From: Alitta virens
Taxonomy: Eukaryota; Annelida; Polychaeta; Phyllodocida; Nereididae
Assembly: GCA_932294295.1 (NCBI GenBank)
Contig: OW028584.1
Coordinates: 29,076,470 to 29,140,469, forward strand
Direction: 5' to 3'
DNA: 64,000 nucleotides
Shown here: piece after piece, positions 36,301 to 45,663 of the stretch
Layout of the letters: each line of letters opens with the position of its first letter
How positions within the stretch are numbered: position 1 is the stretch's first letter
Position numbers and translations under genes: made by a program
The notes under the pieces: model-generated
Database searches by the model: none
What the model was told of the DNA's origin: nothing
What the model saw: only the letters and a program-made list of their open reading frames with translations

Positions 36301-39300
36301 AACATCAGAAAACAACATGTGAAATAATTGGCCATTATGACCTTCAAATCACTGAAAATTTAATCTCCTAATTTCTGAGAAACCATTTAGGATTATTTTT
36401 TTCACAGCCAAATGCAGTAGCAGAAGTATGACAATTTGGCAAATTTACATTGGATTCCCAAAGGGGCAGTTAGTTTAAAGGGAAGATTCCGTTTAATATC
36501 TCAGTAAAATGTTTGGTGTTACTTATTTGCATATATAAGATGTTGGATCGAGAAATAAAAACGATGCAAATAGTACAGCCAGGATCAGTAATACTGAGCA
36601 CTACAAAGTTAAGCTAAATTGCCGTCCATCATTTTCAAATGTACATAATGTAAGCATACTAAGCAATATACATACCCTGTCATTCCTTTCCAAAGCTTCT
36701 AGCAAAGACTGTCTGTCCTCAAACTCAGCGTAGCCAAAACCTTTACTTCTTCCTGGTGGGATTCTGATATTTTTAACCTGCAAATGAATGAAACAATTCG
36801 ATTAAATTGAACATTTTGATTGAATTAAAACTCTGATTGAATTAAACGTTTTGATTGAAGATTTCATTTTAATATATATCATATGACCATGTGCCATCTA
36901 GAGTTACAATATATTTTCAACCGTTGGGTTGCAATCCTGCAATTAAAGTCCAAGTCTAAAGTCTTATTTGAACGTCAACATATACAGCAGCTGTGGCCGT
37001 CAATTCTTTTTTCTATGAGTCAATCTCAATAATCCACATTATAGCAGTTCAACCTAGATTTGTATAACAAACAAATAATACAAGGAGGCCCTAGACTAAT
37101 GCCGTGCCTCAAGTGCAATTGACCTTGTTCAGGGTTAGTTATTCATAATAAGACGAGCCCACCGAAATATGACACAACAAAAAACAATTACAATGAAGTC
37201 AGTGGCGATTGTAATTATTATGACGTCACCATAACAAGGGATGCCATCCACTGACCCAAACAATCCTATAACTTTCTGCAGATGGCCTATGCAAACGAGT
37301 CTCCAATCAGTGTATCATTAATCTGTGGTAGTATAGATACTTATATTACTTACAACTAAAGGATGAAAGAACTGTTCAATTTCTTCCTCCGCGGCGTCGA
37401 ATGGTAAATTTCCGAGAAATGCTGTGAACGGTGGTTCAGAGGGAACTTTAGACATGTCCACTCCAGGTCCTAGTGCCGACCTTGGCGCTGTCGGGAGGAC
37501 TGCTCTGTTTACGCTAGAGGATGGCGGACCTCCGTAGTCGTTATCTGCAAGAATACATTTATGTGTCAAACAATTTACCTAAACCAGTGTTGGCAGATTT
37601 AAATCAATCATTGATTAATCAAGGCAAAAAAAGCAACAATTAAATTTTTTTGATTGTTTTGAAATTTAACAAGTTTATGCAGTTGAAAACTAGTTTTTTT
37701 TTTTTATGACTCAAAACATGATTTATTTGATGCAATGTTGTTGTTATTTTGTAAGCTCCACCTGTTAAATAAACCAAAGTTTAAGAAGAAATGCTGGAAA
37801 AATTATCAAAATTGGCTCACACTAGACAGCACTTGAGCCCTAATTGCATCATTAAAAAAAAAAAATTGGATATAAAAAAAATCGGGACACACCTTTAACA
37901 AAAAAGGTTTTCACCAACCCTGACCTAAACACATTGTAGATACCACAATGGTAGGGATGGATTGATTTACTCAACTTTCTCTACAGCTCTTACACCAAAA
38001 GAAGTTGAACATAAAAGAGACACAAATTAATCTTTCCGAGCAATAAGGAAGACAGTGAATATGTCCAATTTGATGGTTTCGAGGGCTAGATCAGAACATG
38101 GTACAAAAGAAGCATGTACGAATGCTTAACTTGCAGGGCGTCTTGGCGAATAATTCAATCACCAACCTATCAAAAGCCCTGCTGACCTCGCCGATTCTAC
38201 ACCTTAAACTGAATCCTTTGGGCTTTCCCCACTGAGGGGGATTCCCTTGATAACGTCATACCTAGGTCTTACGCAATCGCGAGACTAGGCGCAAATCGAA
38301 GGATCCAAGGCAGCACAGACCATCGCAGAAAATGCGGGTGCGTAGGACTTTGAAGCGATGAAACAGGCCCAAAAGCAATAACAGGTTGTAATTCCACATA
38401 ATCTTTGTACCTACTAAGGGGCAGCGCGAAATATGGTGGCTAACTTCTGTTTTCATCGGGGATACGCACGAGCGATTTTGGCGGGAAAGGCGACATCACC
38501 CAGGAGGCGACATCATCTCGCAAGACCGAAGTAATAACAAAAGTAATAAAAAAAAGCTCTGCCCCTCCTGGGGCAGAGCTAATACTATGCTCCTCCCAGA
38601 CACGGATTTTCTTTGATTTCTCAGCAACTATATGGCCTAGAGAGACAAATGATTCTTTGTCTGTGTTCTGATCAGTTCCCAAAATCTCCATAGGATTAAC
38701 ATTGGGAAAGAATGTGTTGTTCTGCCAAATATATTATTAAACAAATAAAGATCATCAGAAACACGTCACTAACGATTGAGTTCAATAATGACATCACAGA
38801 AGTAAATGCGTCACCTTGCTGACAATGTAGGGGCAGTTTTAATCCGATAAAAATTAACCAGTTTCAATGGTGTGCCAGACAGACTGTAGGTTACCATACT
38901 CCATTTGACTTCAAAATAAAACTGCAGATATTTGATTATTATATAAAAGCAAAAGCTGCCTATTTTTCTCACCAACGTCATCAGCGTTATCTACTTCCTC
39001 GGCCCAGCTGACTGGCTTTTTGATTAGGACGTAACTTGACCCTGGTCCAGTGTCTCCCAGAAACTCCGTAAGATTCAGGGTCTTCCCCTTCATCTTCTGC
39101 TTTTTCTTATTGGCTGAAAGTTAAAAAAAGTAAATTAATTTAAAATGGACAGTACTTTTATTTATTGACAAGTCACGTTCTATTAGCAGACAAAACATGC
39201 ACATGCGAGAACATCCGAAAACAAGAACATAGACAAATCTTAACCAGGACAGCAACATGATTCTATCAGGCTGGGTGGGTGATTAGGGCTTTACGTCCCG

Positions 39301-40305
39301 TATTTCTGCACCTGTTGGGCTAATTAGGACAGGCATTCTATCAGGAAAATTGGCAAAACAAAACAATGCCATAATGTCGACACGTACACCGATGGTCAGT
39401 AAATTGCAATTAGCTTCAACATTGTTCAGCGTCTTTGTTAGAGTATCAGGCCTCAGCGTAAGCAAAAAGATGGTAACCCACACATCGTTCTCCTGAAAAT
39501 GTGCCTTGGTAACCCATGGTCGGTTACCTGAAATTTATTTTAGGTAAAATATAGGGCAAGGCGAACGAAATAGCGTTTGCGGCATTTCAGTAGAAGGTTA
39601 CCTCCAGGAGAACGAAATGATCGTTTGCCTATTAAGCTCAGGCCGGAGTATTGGTGGGACGTGAACGGTAATTTACCGACCATGGTTATAAATGCTGCCC
39701 ATCAACGCATCGCTATTATTATTACGGGGATGCCCAATATCTAGGCAACCGTGTTATAACATTAATATTGTTGATGTTTTGGTTGTCAACATTGCAGGTG
39801 TCAATGTTATGGTAACTGTTTTTGGCATCAACATTTCAACGTATTCTTGTTTTTAACAGATACATATAGCATTATAGGGAATTAACAGCAAATTAACATG
39901 AAATGTTATGTATATTCTAACTTTTGATACAATGATCCTTCACACAAATTAAAACGAGCAGATTAAGAAGGCTATTCTAATGCAAATTGAGTTGCTCGTG
40001 AACGTGCAAGGATTGCAACTGACAAGCCCAGATGACTGACAATACATTGAATCTGAAATTCACATTGTCAACATTCCATATGGCTAGCCCAGGTCATGAC
40101 AATTGACATGTCATAATCAAGTATGAGATCAGATTTCTGATCCCCTGATTCAGATAAAATATAGATGTTCTAAGGTTACATTATTGGCTTATTGGAGAAT
40201 GTATTGGTGTGGATATTACTAGCGGGACGATTACAAGATCGATAATATTAGTTGTTACAATTTGGCCACAAAAATCTGTGACCACGTTTTCTCACCAGCC
40301 GCCAT
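24360..40305 (-). CDS. EIF4B: Eukaryotic translation initiation factor 4B
   Basis: RNA-binding cofactor that stimulates the eIF4A helicase during ribosome recruitment. Sixteen coding exons: 40296-40305, 38973-39113, 37354-37544, 36676-36777, 35071-35224, 34236-34532, 33786-33855, 33332-33375, 30879-31146, 29228-29361, 28117-28286, 27541-27657, 27036-27150, 26596-26680, 24743-24806, 24360-24425. The sum is 2028 nt, 675 aa (human 611). The N-terminus is MAAANKKKQKMKGK with PVSWAEEVD, like the human KKGKT...KPVSWADE. The RRM (about 90-163) has RNP2 FLGNL (93-97) and RNP1 KGFGYAEF (126-133). A DRYG-type repeat region covers 200-298. Then come RPRLNLQPRS and SIFGAAKPVDTAARERE, both eIF4B hallmarks, and PAPPPKENAW (about 522-531). 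The acidic C-terminus KFGFLADDD...GSDE corresponds to human KYAALSVDGEDENEGED. Unusual: KENAW occurs twice, and the DRYG exon is a DNA-level minisatellite. All phases fit. Confidence 0.96.
25212..25696. mobile_element. MITE-like element, family C, complete copy
   Basis: About 485 bp bounded by AGGGCTGATCCATTTAAAAA at the left and its near inverse TTTTTAAATAGACAGCCCT at the right. Immediately inside the ends are long G (left) and C (right) runs. The middle is GC-rich and includes a perfect 8-bp hairpin (25385-25404). Partial relatives occur at 45053, 50826 and 54430. It lies in eIF4B intron 14. Open frames across it on both strands look incidental. Confidence 0.75.
28683..28976. mobile_element. 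MITE-like element, family A, copy 1
   Basis: About 294 bp with terminal inverted repeats of about 28 bp. The left end reads AGTGCAGTATAGTAGACCCA; the right end, reverse complemented, reads AGTACAATATAGCGGACCCA. The interior contains TGCCTATGACGTCATG, also found in the copy that starts at 63853. It lies in eIF4B intron 10 and has no coding capacity. Confidence 0.8.
29440..29790. repeat. Dispersed repeat K, copy 1
   Basis: Shares ordered blocks with 38600-38870 in the same orientation, including CCATAGGATTAACA followed by AATGTGTTGTTCTGCC, and TGATTTCTC/CGATTTCTC near the left end. Divergence is moderate, so the copies are old. The class of element is unknown and no coding signal is apparent. 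Confidence 0.65.
30438..30783. repeat. Diverged tandem array, unit about 120-127 bp, about 2.8 copies
   Basis: Units begin at 30438, 30559 and 30686, each with AATCAGYANGAA and then TAACTGAATCTTA-like and GCTAATATCATAA-like blocks, and end in CAAACACAATNGAATCAAA-like sequence. The third unit is cut short. The array is very AT-rich and lies in eIF4B intron 9. Confidence 0.7.
31271..31296. repeat. Perfect 9-bp hairpin ATGGTAACC/GGTTACCAT
   Basis: ATGGTAACC (31271-31279), an 8-base loop and GGTTACCAT (31288-31296). The GGTAACC/GGTTACC pair also recurs around 39470-39605 with GTTCTCCTG/CAGGAGAAC beside it as part of an inverted repeat. The two places may be relics of the same foldback family. 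Confidence 0.5.
31522..31599. repeat. 26-bp tandem repeat, three perfect copies
   Basis: Three identical units starting CTTAAACATAGCTCTGATAT lie head to tail at 31522, 31548 and 31574, in eIF4B intron 8. Perfect identity suggests recent expansion and probable length polymorphism. Confidence 0.95.
32027..32822. mobile_element. Foldback with 46-bp perfect arms
   Basis: Bases 32027-32072 and 32777-32822 are perfect reverse complements over 46 bp, including a TGTTATGACATCATTACTTC block. A second, imperfect inverted pair flanks nearby (around 32655-32680 and 32835-32865, CACACAGTAGCCATG against CATGGCCGCTGTGTG). The 704-bp interior contains repeat F copy 2 and no gene. Perfect arms imply a young element or gene conversion. 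It lies in eIF4B intron 8. Confidence 0.8.
32177..32343. repeat. Dispersed repeat F, copy 2 (inverted)
   Basis: Its reverse complement carries the same ordered blocks as 14449-14590: AAGTACCACAAGAGGTCACT, GTGACGTCATCTT, TGTAGGCTCTGTT and a closing CTCCCCAATGCC. It is nested inside the foldback at 32027-32822, so it may be that element's interior. Confidence 0.65.
33071..33285. mobile_element. MITE-like element, family B, copy 2
   Basis: 215 bp with terminal inverted repeats of about 35 bp: GGGCCATCCTTAAAAATA at the left, and a right end that reads GGGCCATTCTTAAAAATA on the reverse strand, each followed inward by TGTTGCGGGTTAC. This is the better preserved copy of the family and has no coding content. 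It lies in eIF4B intron 8, a few bases short of exon 8. Confidence 0.85.
33438..33705. mobile_element. MITE-like element, family A, copy 2
   Basis: 268 bp bounded by AGTGCAGTATAGTGGACCCA at the left and its near inverse at the right (TGGGTCCGCTATACTGCAT region). TTACGTCATAGGCCTGGCA near the right end corresponds to the reverse of the TGCCTATGACGTCA block of copies 1 and 3. It lies in eIF4B intron 7. Confidence 0.8.
34320..34500 (-). repeat. EIF4B: Coding minisatellite within eIF4B exon 6
   Basis: Near-perfect direct repeats inside a coding exon. Units of 24 nt (TAGCGATCACCTCCTCTGTC plus 4) encode GDRGGDRY, and a 30-nt unit containing GAAGCTACCTCTGTCGCC, present twice, encodes a GDRGSF-type block. 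All unit lengths are multiples of three, so length changes keep the frame. The encoded DRYG-type domain is where eIF4B self-associates and binds eIF3 in mammals (family knowledge). Confidence 0.9.
35283..35494 (-). mobile_element. tRNA-derived SINE, family G, full copy with target-site duplication
   Basis: A 15-bp direct repeat TTCTGGACAGTAAGT flanks the insert at 35283-35297 and 35480-35494. Read on the minus strand the 182-bp insert begins with a tRNA-like head: box A CCTAGCTCAGTGGTAGTGCG and box B GGGTTCAATTCCC, close to Ala/Gly-type tRNAs. A body containing GGATGGCTGTTTCATCCTTC follows, and the 3' end is CCCTAATCCACCACC. The body recurs at 39271-39334 and 48281-48462. The flanking duplication shows LINE-type retrotransposition. 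It lies in eIF4B intron 4. Confidence 0.9.
38555..38580. repeat. Perfect 11-bp stem hairpin in eIF4B intron 2
   Basis: AGCTCTGCCCC (38555-38565), loop TCCT, GGGGCAGAGCT (38570-38580). A very GC-rich perfect stem in AT-rich intron sequence, next to the left end of dispersed repeat K. It could be part of a mobile element terminus. Confidence 0.85.
38600..38870. repeat. Dispersed repeat K, copy 2
   Basis: Direct-orientation relative of 29440-29790; the strongest shared block is CCATAGGATTAACA and AATGTGTTGTTCTGCC, with GATCAGTTCCCAAAAT just before. It lies in eIF4B intron 2. Element class unknown. Confidence 0.65.
39260..39345 (-). mobile_element. 5'-truncated SINE, family G, with target-site duplication
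   Basis: The direct repeat ATTCTATCAGG flanks a 64-bp insert (39260-39270 and 39335-39345). The insert equals the 3' end of the family G SINE (GATTAGGGCTTTACGTC, then TATTTCTGCACCTGTTGGGC); the tRNA head and most of the body are missing. 5' truncation with a target-site duplication is typical of target-primed reverse transcription. It lies in eIF4B intron 1. Confidence 0.85.
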
Positions 40306-40309
40306 GTTT
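40298..40309 (-). promoter_or_regulatory. EIF4B: TISU-like start context of eIF4B
   Basis: On the minus strand the start codon sits in AAACATGGCGGC, which matches the TISU consensus SAASATGGCGGC at 11 of 12 positions. TISU elements (established in mammals) combine YY1-type transcription initiation with accurate, scanning-independent translation from very short 5' UTRs. This supports the start chosen for eIF4B and suggests a short leader; the leader length itself is inferred. Confidence 0.6.
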
Positions 40310-40584
40310 GGGAATTGTTGTCAGTTCACGTGGTCAAAACGGCGACTTTCTTCCCTCAGCGATGACTTTGATGTTCTAAACTTCTTCTCCAGTAAATATA
40401 GAACGTCGTAATATCACGAGTGTAGTTATTTCCCAAATATTTTGGTTACTACGCAAGTTCATTGAGAAACGTGCGGACATTAGGCTGAGCGACCACGGCG
40501 CAAGAGATCATTTGCCCCACAATCCTGTGCGCCAGCATTTCCTTTTCCGGTTCACTTCTGACATATTTGTGAAGCCACAACACC
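40306..40584. promoter_or_regulatory. Divergent promoter region between eIF4B and LZTFL1
   Basis: Only 279 bp separate the eIF4B start codon (minus) from the LZTFL1 start codon (plus), so both 5' UTRs and the core promoters must lie here. Visible motifs include an E-box CACGTG (40327-40332), the YY1/TISU motif at the eIF4B edge and TTTCCGG-like ETS sequence near 40552. No TATA box is obvious. Sharing of one bidirectional promoter is inferred from spacing. Confidence 0.75.
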
Positions 40585-43500
40585 ATGGTATGTTTCTCTA
40601 ACTTACTGTATTGTATCAGTATTAAAAACTAGCGACTTAACTCATTCTTATTACTAAGCATTCTAGTGTTCTAAGATATCATATCTGTGAGATTTTTGTG
40701 TGTAAATAAAAAATAGGGAGAGTTTTCTTGAAAAGTTTATATTGTTTGAGTTCTGTTGCCATTGGTTACCGTGAGTTGCCCCACAATTTTGAGTGAAATT
40801 ATGACCCTAAAATTTTGACTATGCATTCTAGTCTGAATAACCATTTTCTAAATTATTTGCCATTGTTATAATTTTGCATTAAAAGGTATTATATATAATT
40901 TACAATTTATTGCATACAAAAATGTATTGCATAATATATTACATTTGATGATTTACTCATTCTACGGTACAGTGAATATTTGTATTTTTGCTTATTTCCA
41001 TTGTTTCAGTCTGCACTAGGGTTAAACGAGCACCATCAACACACTGTGGTCAATTACATGCGCTTTGCCCGTTACCAGCGAAGTCAGCGTCTTCGTGCTG
41101 TTGAGGCGTGCTTTCAGGATCTCCAAACGTCCAGGTTGGTACTCCGAAAAGTCCCTTTAGGCTGCCTCACTATACTTAGGCGACAGTCACAATACGTTGA
41201 TCAGCCAGACCGATATTAATACAATGTATATTGAATATTTTATCATCACAGATCATCAGTACTGTTAGTAAGCATGATGTAGGGTCTGCGCAAAGAAAAA
41301 AAATAATTATGATTAAAATGTACAGTAATATATTTTGGAACCTTTAAAGAAAGAGCTTGAAAGGCTGGTAGGGGTTGCACATAGGGAAATTGGAACCAAA
41401 CAATTTGTTCTGATTCGCCTTAAGATATATAATTGATTCATATGATGTTCAGGTATAATATTAGAGGAGTTCGGGTGTTTTATGTTTGAATTATTGTTAT
41501 TGTATGAAAATGAGTGTTGAGACAGGGTTTCCTGGATGTGTGGGGCAGGAAGCGAGAGATTTTTGGGTCGGGGAGAAACTCAGATTTGGAAGGGGGGGAG
41601 GGTACTTCCCATCAAAGAAATCATCCTATTGATCACAGGCATCACAATTGTCCTCTGGTATAGCAAATTGTCCCCCTCCCCCCCCCTGGACCACTGACTG
41701 TTAATATACTAGTGATCCAAGGGGGAATTAGGGGGTTTTCCTACACCAGAGGGCGATTGTGATGCCTGTGCTATTGATGTATTTGTTTATCATTTATAAA
41801 TAATGAATTTATAACCTTGTACTACTCTAGGTTAACAGAAGATACGTTCACAAAAGATGAAGTCCAAGAAATGTTGGACGGTCTTCTTTCTGTCGTAAGG
41901 GGTGAAGTTGAATCAGAACTTATCAACACGGCTCATACCAACGTCTTGTTGCTGCGTCAGATTTACCAACAGGGCGAACAATGGCATTTGAAGCTGAACG
42001 CTGATATATCTGAGTTGGAGAACAGGTAAGTTTATTTGTAATTGTCCTACATGAGTAATAACCAGATTATAAATATGGTTATTTTGTTATCATTTGATGA
42101 TGTGATTATTGGAAGAGTTGTGTGGCCAAGTGGTCAAGGTGCTGGCATTTGACTGCGGTAGTTCTAGGTTCAAATTCTTGACATTATGTGGAGATTGATA
42201 TTGATTAATCAATCAATTATCAATTATATGTCTTAAGATGATGTTGATAGCAGTGATCCTATCAGTGGTATCGCTATAAATGTTTTGATAAGAATTGTGC
42301 ATTTATTAATATAATAAGAATGTTAAGCATTTATTTATTTTCACAATCAGGGAACTGCTAGAAAAGATCAAAGATTTTGAGGAGATGGAATTTTCTGGAG
42401 CTAAAAGAAACACTGATTTCTCAGCTCTTCAATCATCGAAGCTTCAACCTTTGAACGAATCTGGCGGGTCTTCCCTGTTGAATATGGTATGTGATAAACA
42501 ATAAATACCTTGGAACCAACATCTGGTGTGATAAACTAGCTGATTATCCATAATGGTGTTAGACATACAAGATACACACAGACATACAATACACACAGAC
42601 ACTGTCTGTCACGGTGACAGACATACAAGATATACAGTTATCAGTGTTCCAGCTAGGATTTGAACTGGGCATGGCGCACAAGAATATTAGGGCACCTAAA
42701 AAGACTCATAAGGGGCACCCAGGGTCTTCACTTAATTTCGGGCATGGCGCTGACAAAATTCAGCATGGCGCAAGCGGCGTGGGCCATGCTCAAAAAATTG
42801 CCTAGCTGGAACACTGGTTATAAGCCTAAGTGATAAATAACTTACAAATTGATAAACTAATGTGTATGCTCATTTCGTGAACTCCTCATATCATTAATAT
42901 ATGCTTTGTGTTTTGTTCTGAACATAATACATCTCCAATGCAATCTTTTTCTTTTGTAATATTTCAATTGATTTAGATTATAATGCACAATTACAATTTT
43001 TATAGGCATTACCCTCCACTGAAAATCTAAAATTCTTTATTCATTCATGTTATTTCATGTACAATGTATAGACCAACCAATAAAAAAAAAAATTTGAAGC
43101 AATGTAGATTTCCTTTCTACTTCTTCTCAAGACCAATGAGTCATGTTTTAGCTAACTGAAGCAGGCCGTGTGAAATGGCAGAAGGCTTTGGTAAGCTAAA
43201 ACATGACTCTTGAGGAAAAGTATATTCAAATATACACTTTGATATACAAAAATATAATAAAAGTTATCAAGAAATACATTTGTTCTGCAGGAAATACAGC
43301 GGCTCAATGAAGAAAATGAAAAGCTAAAAGGAAGATTAAAGATGGTGGAAACACAGGTATGAAGAAATCTTTTTTGAACCAATTATATAATTATATAACC
43401 TTATTTTGTGTTGATGTTTTACCAACTTGTCCAAGACAAATTGTTCTTTAATTGTATTACAAATAATTCATGTTGGCTTACAGTCAAATGGCCCACTCAC

Positions 43501-45663
43501 TAGGTAGACCAATGGGTTAATTATAGTTAAAAAAGTGTCATATTTGCCAGAGATATTTTACGAAACTTTTGTCGGTTGTCGTGTACATTTATTGCAAATA
43601 TTTTATCTGTCTTTAGGCTGTCGGAGGCAGAGAAGAAAAGAGTGTCCTGCGTCAGCAAGTTGAGAACATGCAGCATGAACTGGATCAATTAAGAAACAGA
43701 AAGGTAATTGCATAAAACAGTGTACAGAGGTCTACTTTAAAAAGAGATGCATTTATGACTGGGTGCTTGGTAGCTGAGTTGGGCTGAAACCTTAAAGTTG
43801 CACTGTCTGTCAAATTTGCAATTTTCTAAGATGCTATCAAACAGTTGAAGTTACCTTATTAATCAAGCCACACTAAATTTGTGTGAATTAATGATTTTAT
43901 AAGACATTAATTACTTAAAAATAAATTATACATTGAGAGAAAATCCAGACCAAAACATTGGAAACACAATGGAAATGAAATCATCACCATTGTTTAGAAT
44001 TGTGATGTCATCACTGGGTTTGTTTACATATTGAGTTTTTGATGGCATGAAAAACTAATATTTATATTATTTATTGTAAATTAAACTAAATGGTTGTGCT
44101 AAGGTGGGCGTGTAATGGTGAAAAATATCATGAGACAAGAAGGCAGTATTGATTTATATCATTATTCTAATGTGCAAATTTGACAGACAGTGCACCTTTA
44201 ACGGTTGTTGGCCTCCCAGAAATTGGCACATATGCTCCGCATATCAGCTGATGATTAAGTTGGGTTGGGCTTGCGTCTCTCATTGGGTACCTGAACCAAG
44301 AAATGAGAAAGTAGTACTGATGATGAATTGATGTAATCAATAACTAATTAATAATGTAATAAACAACTAATTAATAAATAGCACTGCTGTACTGGATTGG
44401 CTAAATTTCGAGAGTTGATTTCGAAGCTGATAGTGATGTTATGGTATATTAGTTGCTGAAGGAGCAATGATCTTTAAAAAATAGTTATTTTAAAGCTAGA
44501 GTATATGCCAATGTTGGGTTTAAATACGAATGTAAACATTCTCTATGCAGACAATGTGATCACTTTTAATGCAGGTTGTTTTGTAATTGTTCGCATATTT
44601 AGGTGGAAATCAAAAGTTCAGAAGATGTTGATGGCCTCCGAAAGCAAATGAATGAACTGAAAAGCAATGTGCAATTGGTGAGTAAATTGAAAATATTTCT
44701 TTCCAATTCACCATGCATGTAACGGCATCAAAACACCTTACTCATTATAATTAGTGATAATCAAGACAAACAAATATTAGGCATTTAGTCAGAGACATCA
44801 AAGACAGCTGTTGTTGTTATTATTGTAACTTTTCTTTTCTCTTTTTTTCCCCCAGAATGCGTCAAAATCAGAAGAAAAAGCAAATGAACTTGAAGGAGAT
44901 CTGACTTCTACCAAACACGAATTGCTGCGTATTAAGGGCATGTTGGAGTTAGCCGAAAAAGTAAGTAAAACAGTTTGCTGACCCACAATGTGGCAACATG
45001 TATGATGTAGTATGATGTATGGTCAGACACATAAGTGATAAAATTGTTACTGAGGGCTGTTCTCTTAAAAAAAGTGTTGGGGGGGGGGGGGGGTGAATAG
45101 GAGAATTTTCAGACACCCTCGCTTTTTGTTTTTTGAAAGCCCCTCCCCCCCCCCTCTTTTTTTTTTACATTAAGATAGAAAATACTGGTCAACCACCCCT
45201 TTTAAAAAAGTTTTGTCAAAAGACTATTCATCTGTTGTTGTTATTTATTTTTTGAAGGATTTAGAGAAAAAAGTGAGTGAGACAGCTCCGTTCCGAAACC
45301 TCAAGACAATGCTGCAGAAAAAGAATGAACAATTGAAAGATCTCAGAAAGAGGCTTTCCAAGTAAGTAAAAGTCAGCATGGGAAAATATTTAGACACTTG
45401 CTTTGATTTTTGTCTTTTTTTCTTAATCTTTTTAAAAAGTAGAAAATACCGACCAATATTATTTGTATGCTCATTTGTTGTAATAAAGTTTCAAATGAGA
45501 ATTTATTTTTCCTCTTCACTTTGAAAACAAAATCAGCCTATTGCAAAGTTCCTTGCTTCGAAATGTTGGTGGTTTCAGACTGTTTCAGCTAAATTCCAAT
45601 TTTTAATTTCAAGTGAATTTTATATTTTTTGTTATTTGCAGGTATGAAGCTGTTGACAACTAG
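40585..45663 (+). CDS. LZTFL1: Leucine zipper transcription factor-like protein 1 (BBSome regulator)
   Basis: Cytoplasmic coiled-coil protein that binds the BBSome and regulates ciliary entry of membrane cargo (BBS17 in human). Ten coding exons: 40585-40587, 41010-41134, 41831-42025, 42351-42486, 43291-43356, 43617-43703, 44603-44677, 44856-44960, 45258-45361, 45642-45663. The sum is 918 nt, 305 aa, against 299 in human. The N-terminus MSALGLNEHHQHTVVNYMRF matches human MAELGLNEHHQNEVINYMRF. The conserved core contains EVESELINTAHTNVLLLRQ and LKLNADISELENRELLEK. From about residue 120 to the end it is heptad-rich coiled coil, closing with KNEQLKDLRKRLSKYEAVDN. The first coding exon holds only the ATG, followed at once by a GTATGT donor. 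All phases agree. No frame defects are seen. It is head to head with eIF4B. Confidence 0.97.
40755..40769 (+). promoter_or_regulatory. X-box-like (RFX) motif in LZTFL1 intron 1
   Basis: GTTGCC-ATT-GGTTAC fits the RFX X-box pattern GTNRCC-N(0-3)-RGYAAC at 11 of 12 specified positions. Further half-sites GTTACC and GTTGCC follow directly (40766-40780). X-boxes near the first exon are a known mark of ciliary genes, which suits LZTFL1, but one mismatch and the intronic position keep this tentative. Confidence 0.35.
42114..42180 (+). repeat. Decayed tRNA-like (SINE head) segment in LZTFL1 intron 3
   Basis: Contains a box A-like GTGGCCAAGTGGTCAAGG and, 30 bp on, a box B-like AGGTTCAAATTC, resembling Ser/Leu-type tRNA D and T arms. 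No proper acceptor stem is seen, so it is not a functional tRNA gene. Most likely an old SINE fragment. Confidence 0.5.
45053..45210. mobile_element. MITE-like element, family C, damaged copy
   Basis: The left end AGGGCTGTTCTCTTAAAAAA is followed by a long G run, then GAATTTTCAGACACCC-type sequence, a C run and ATACTGGTCAACCACCCC, all in the order seen in family C at 25212-25696. The right terminal repeat is not recognisable, so the copy is truncated or diverged. It sits in the last part of LZTFL1 intron 8. Confidence 0.65.
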
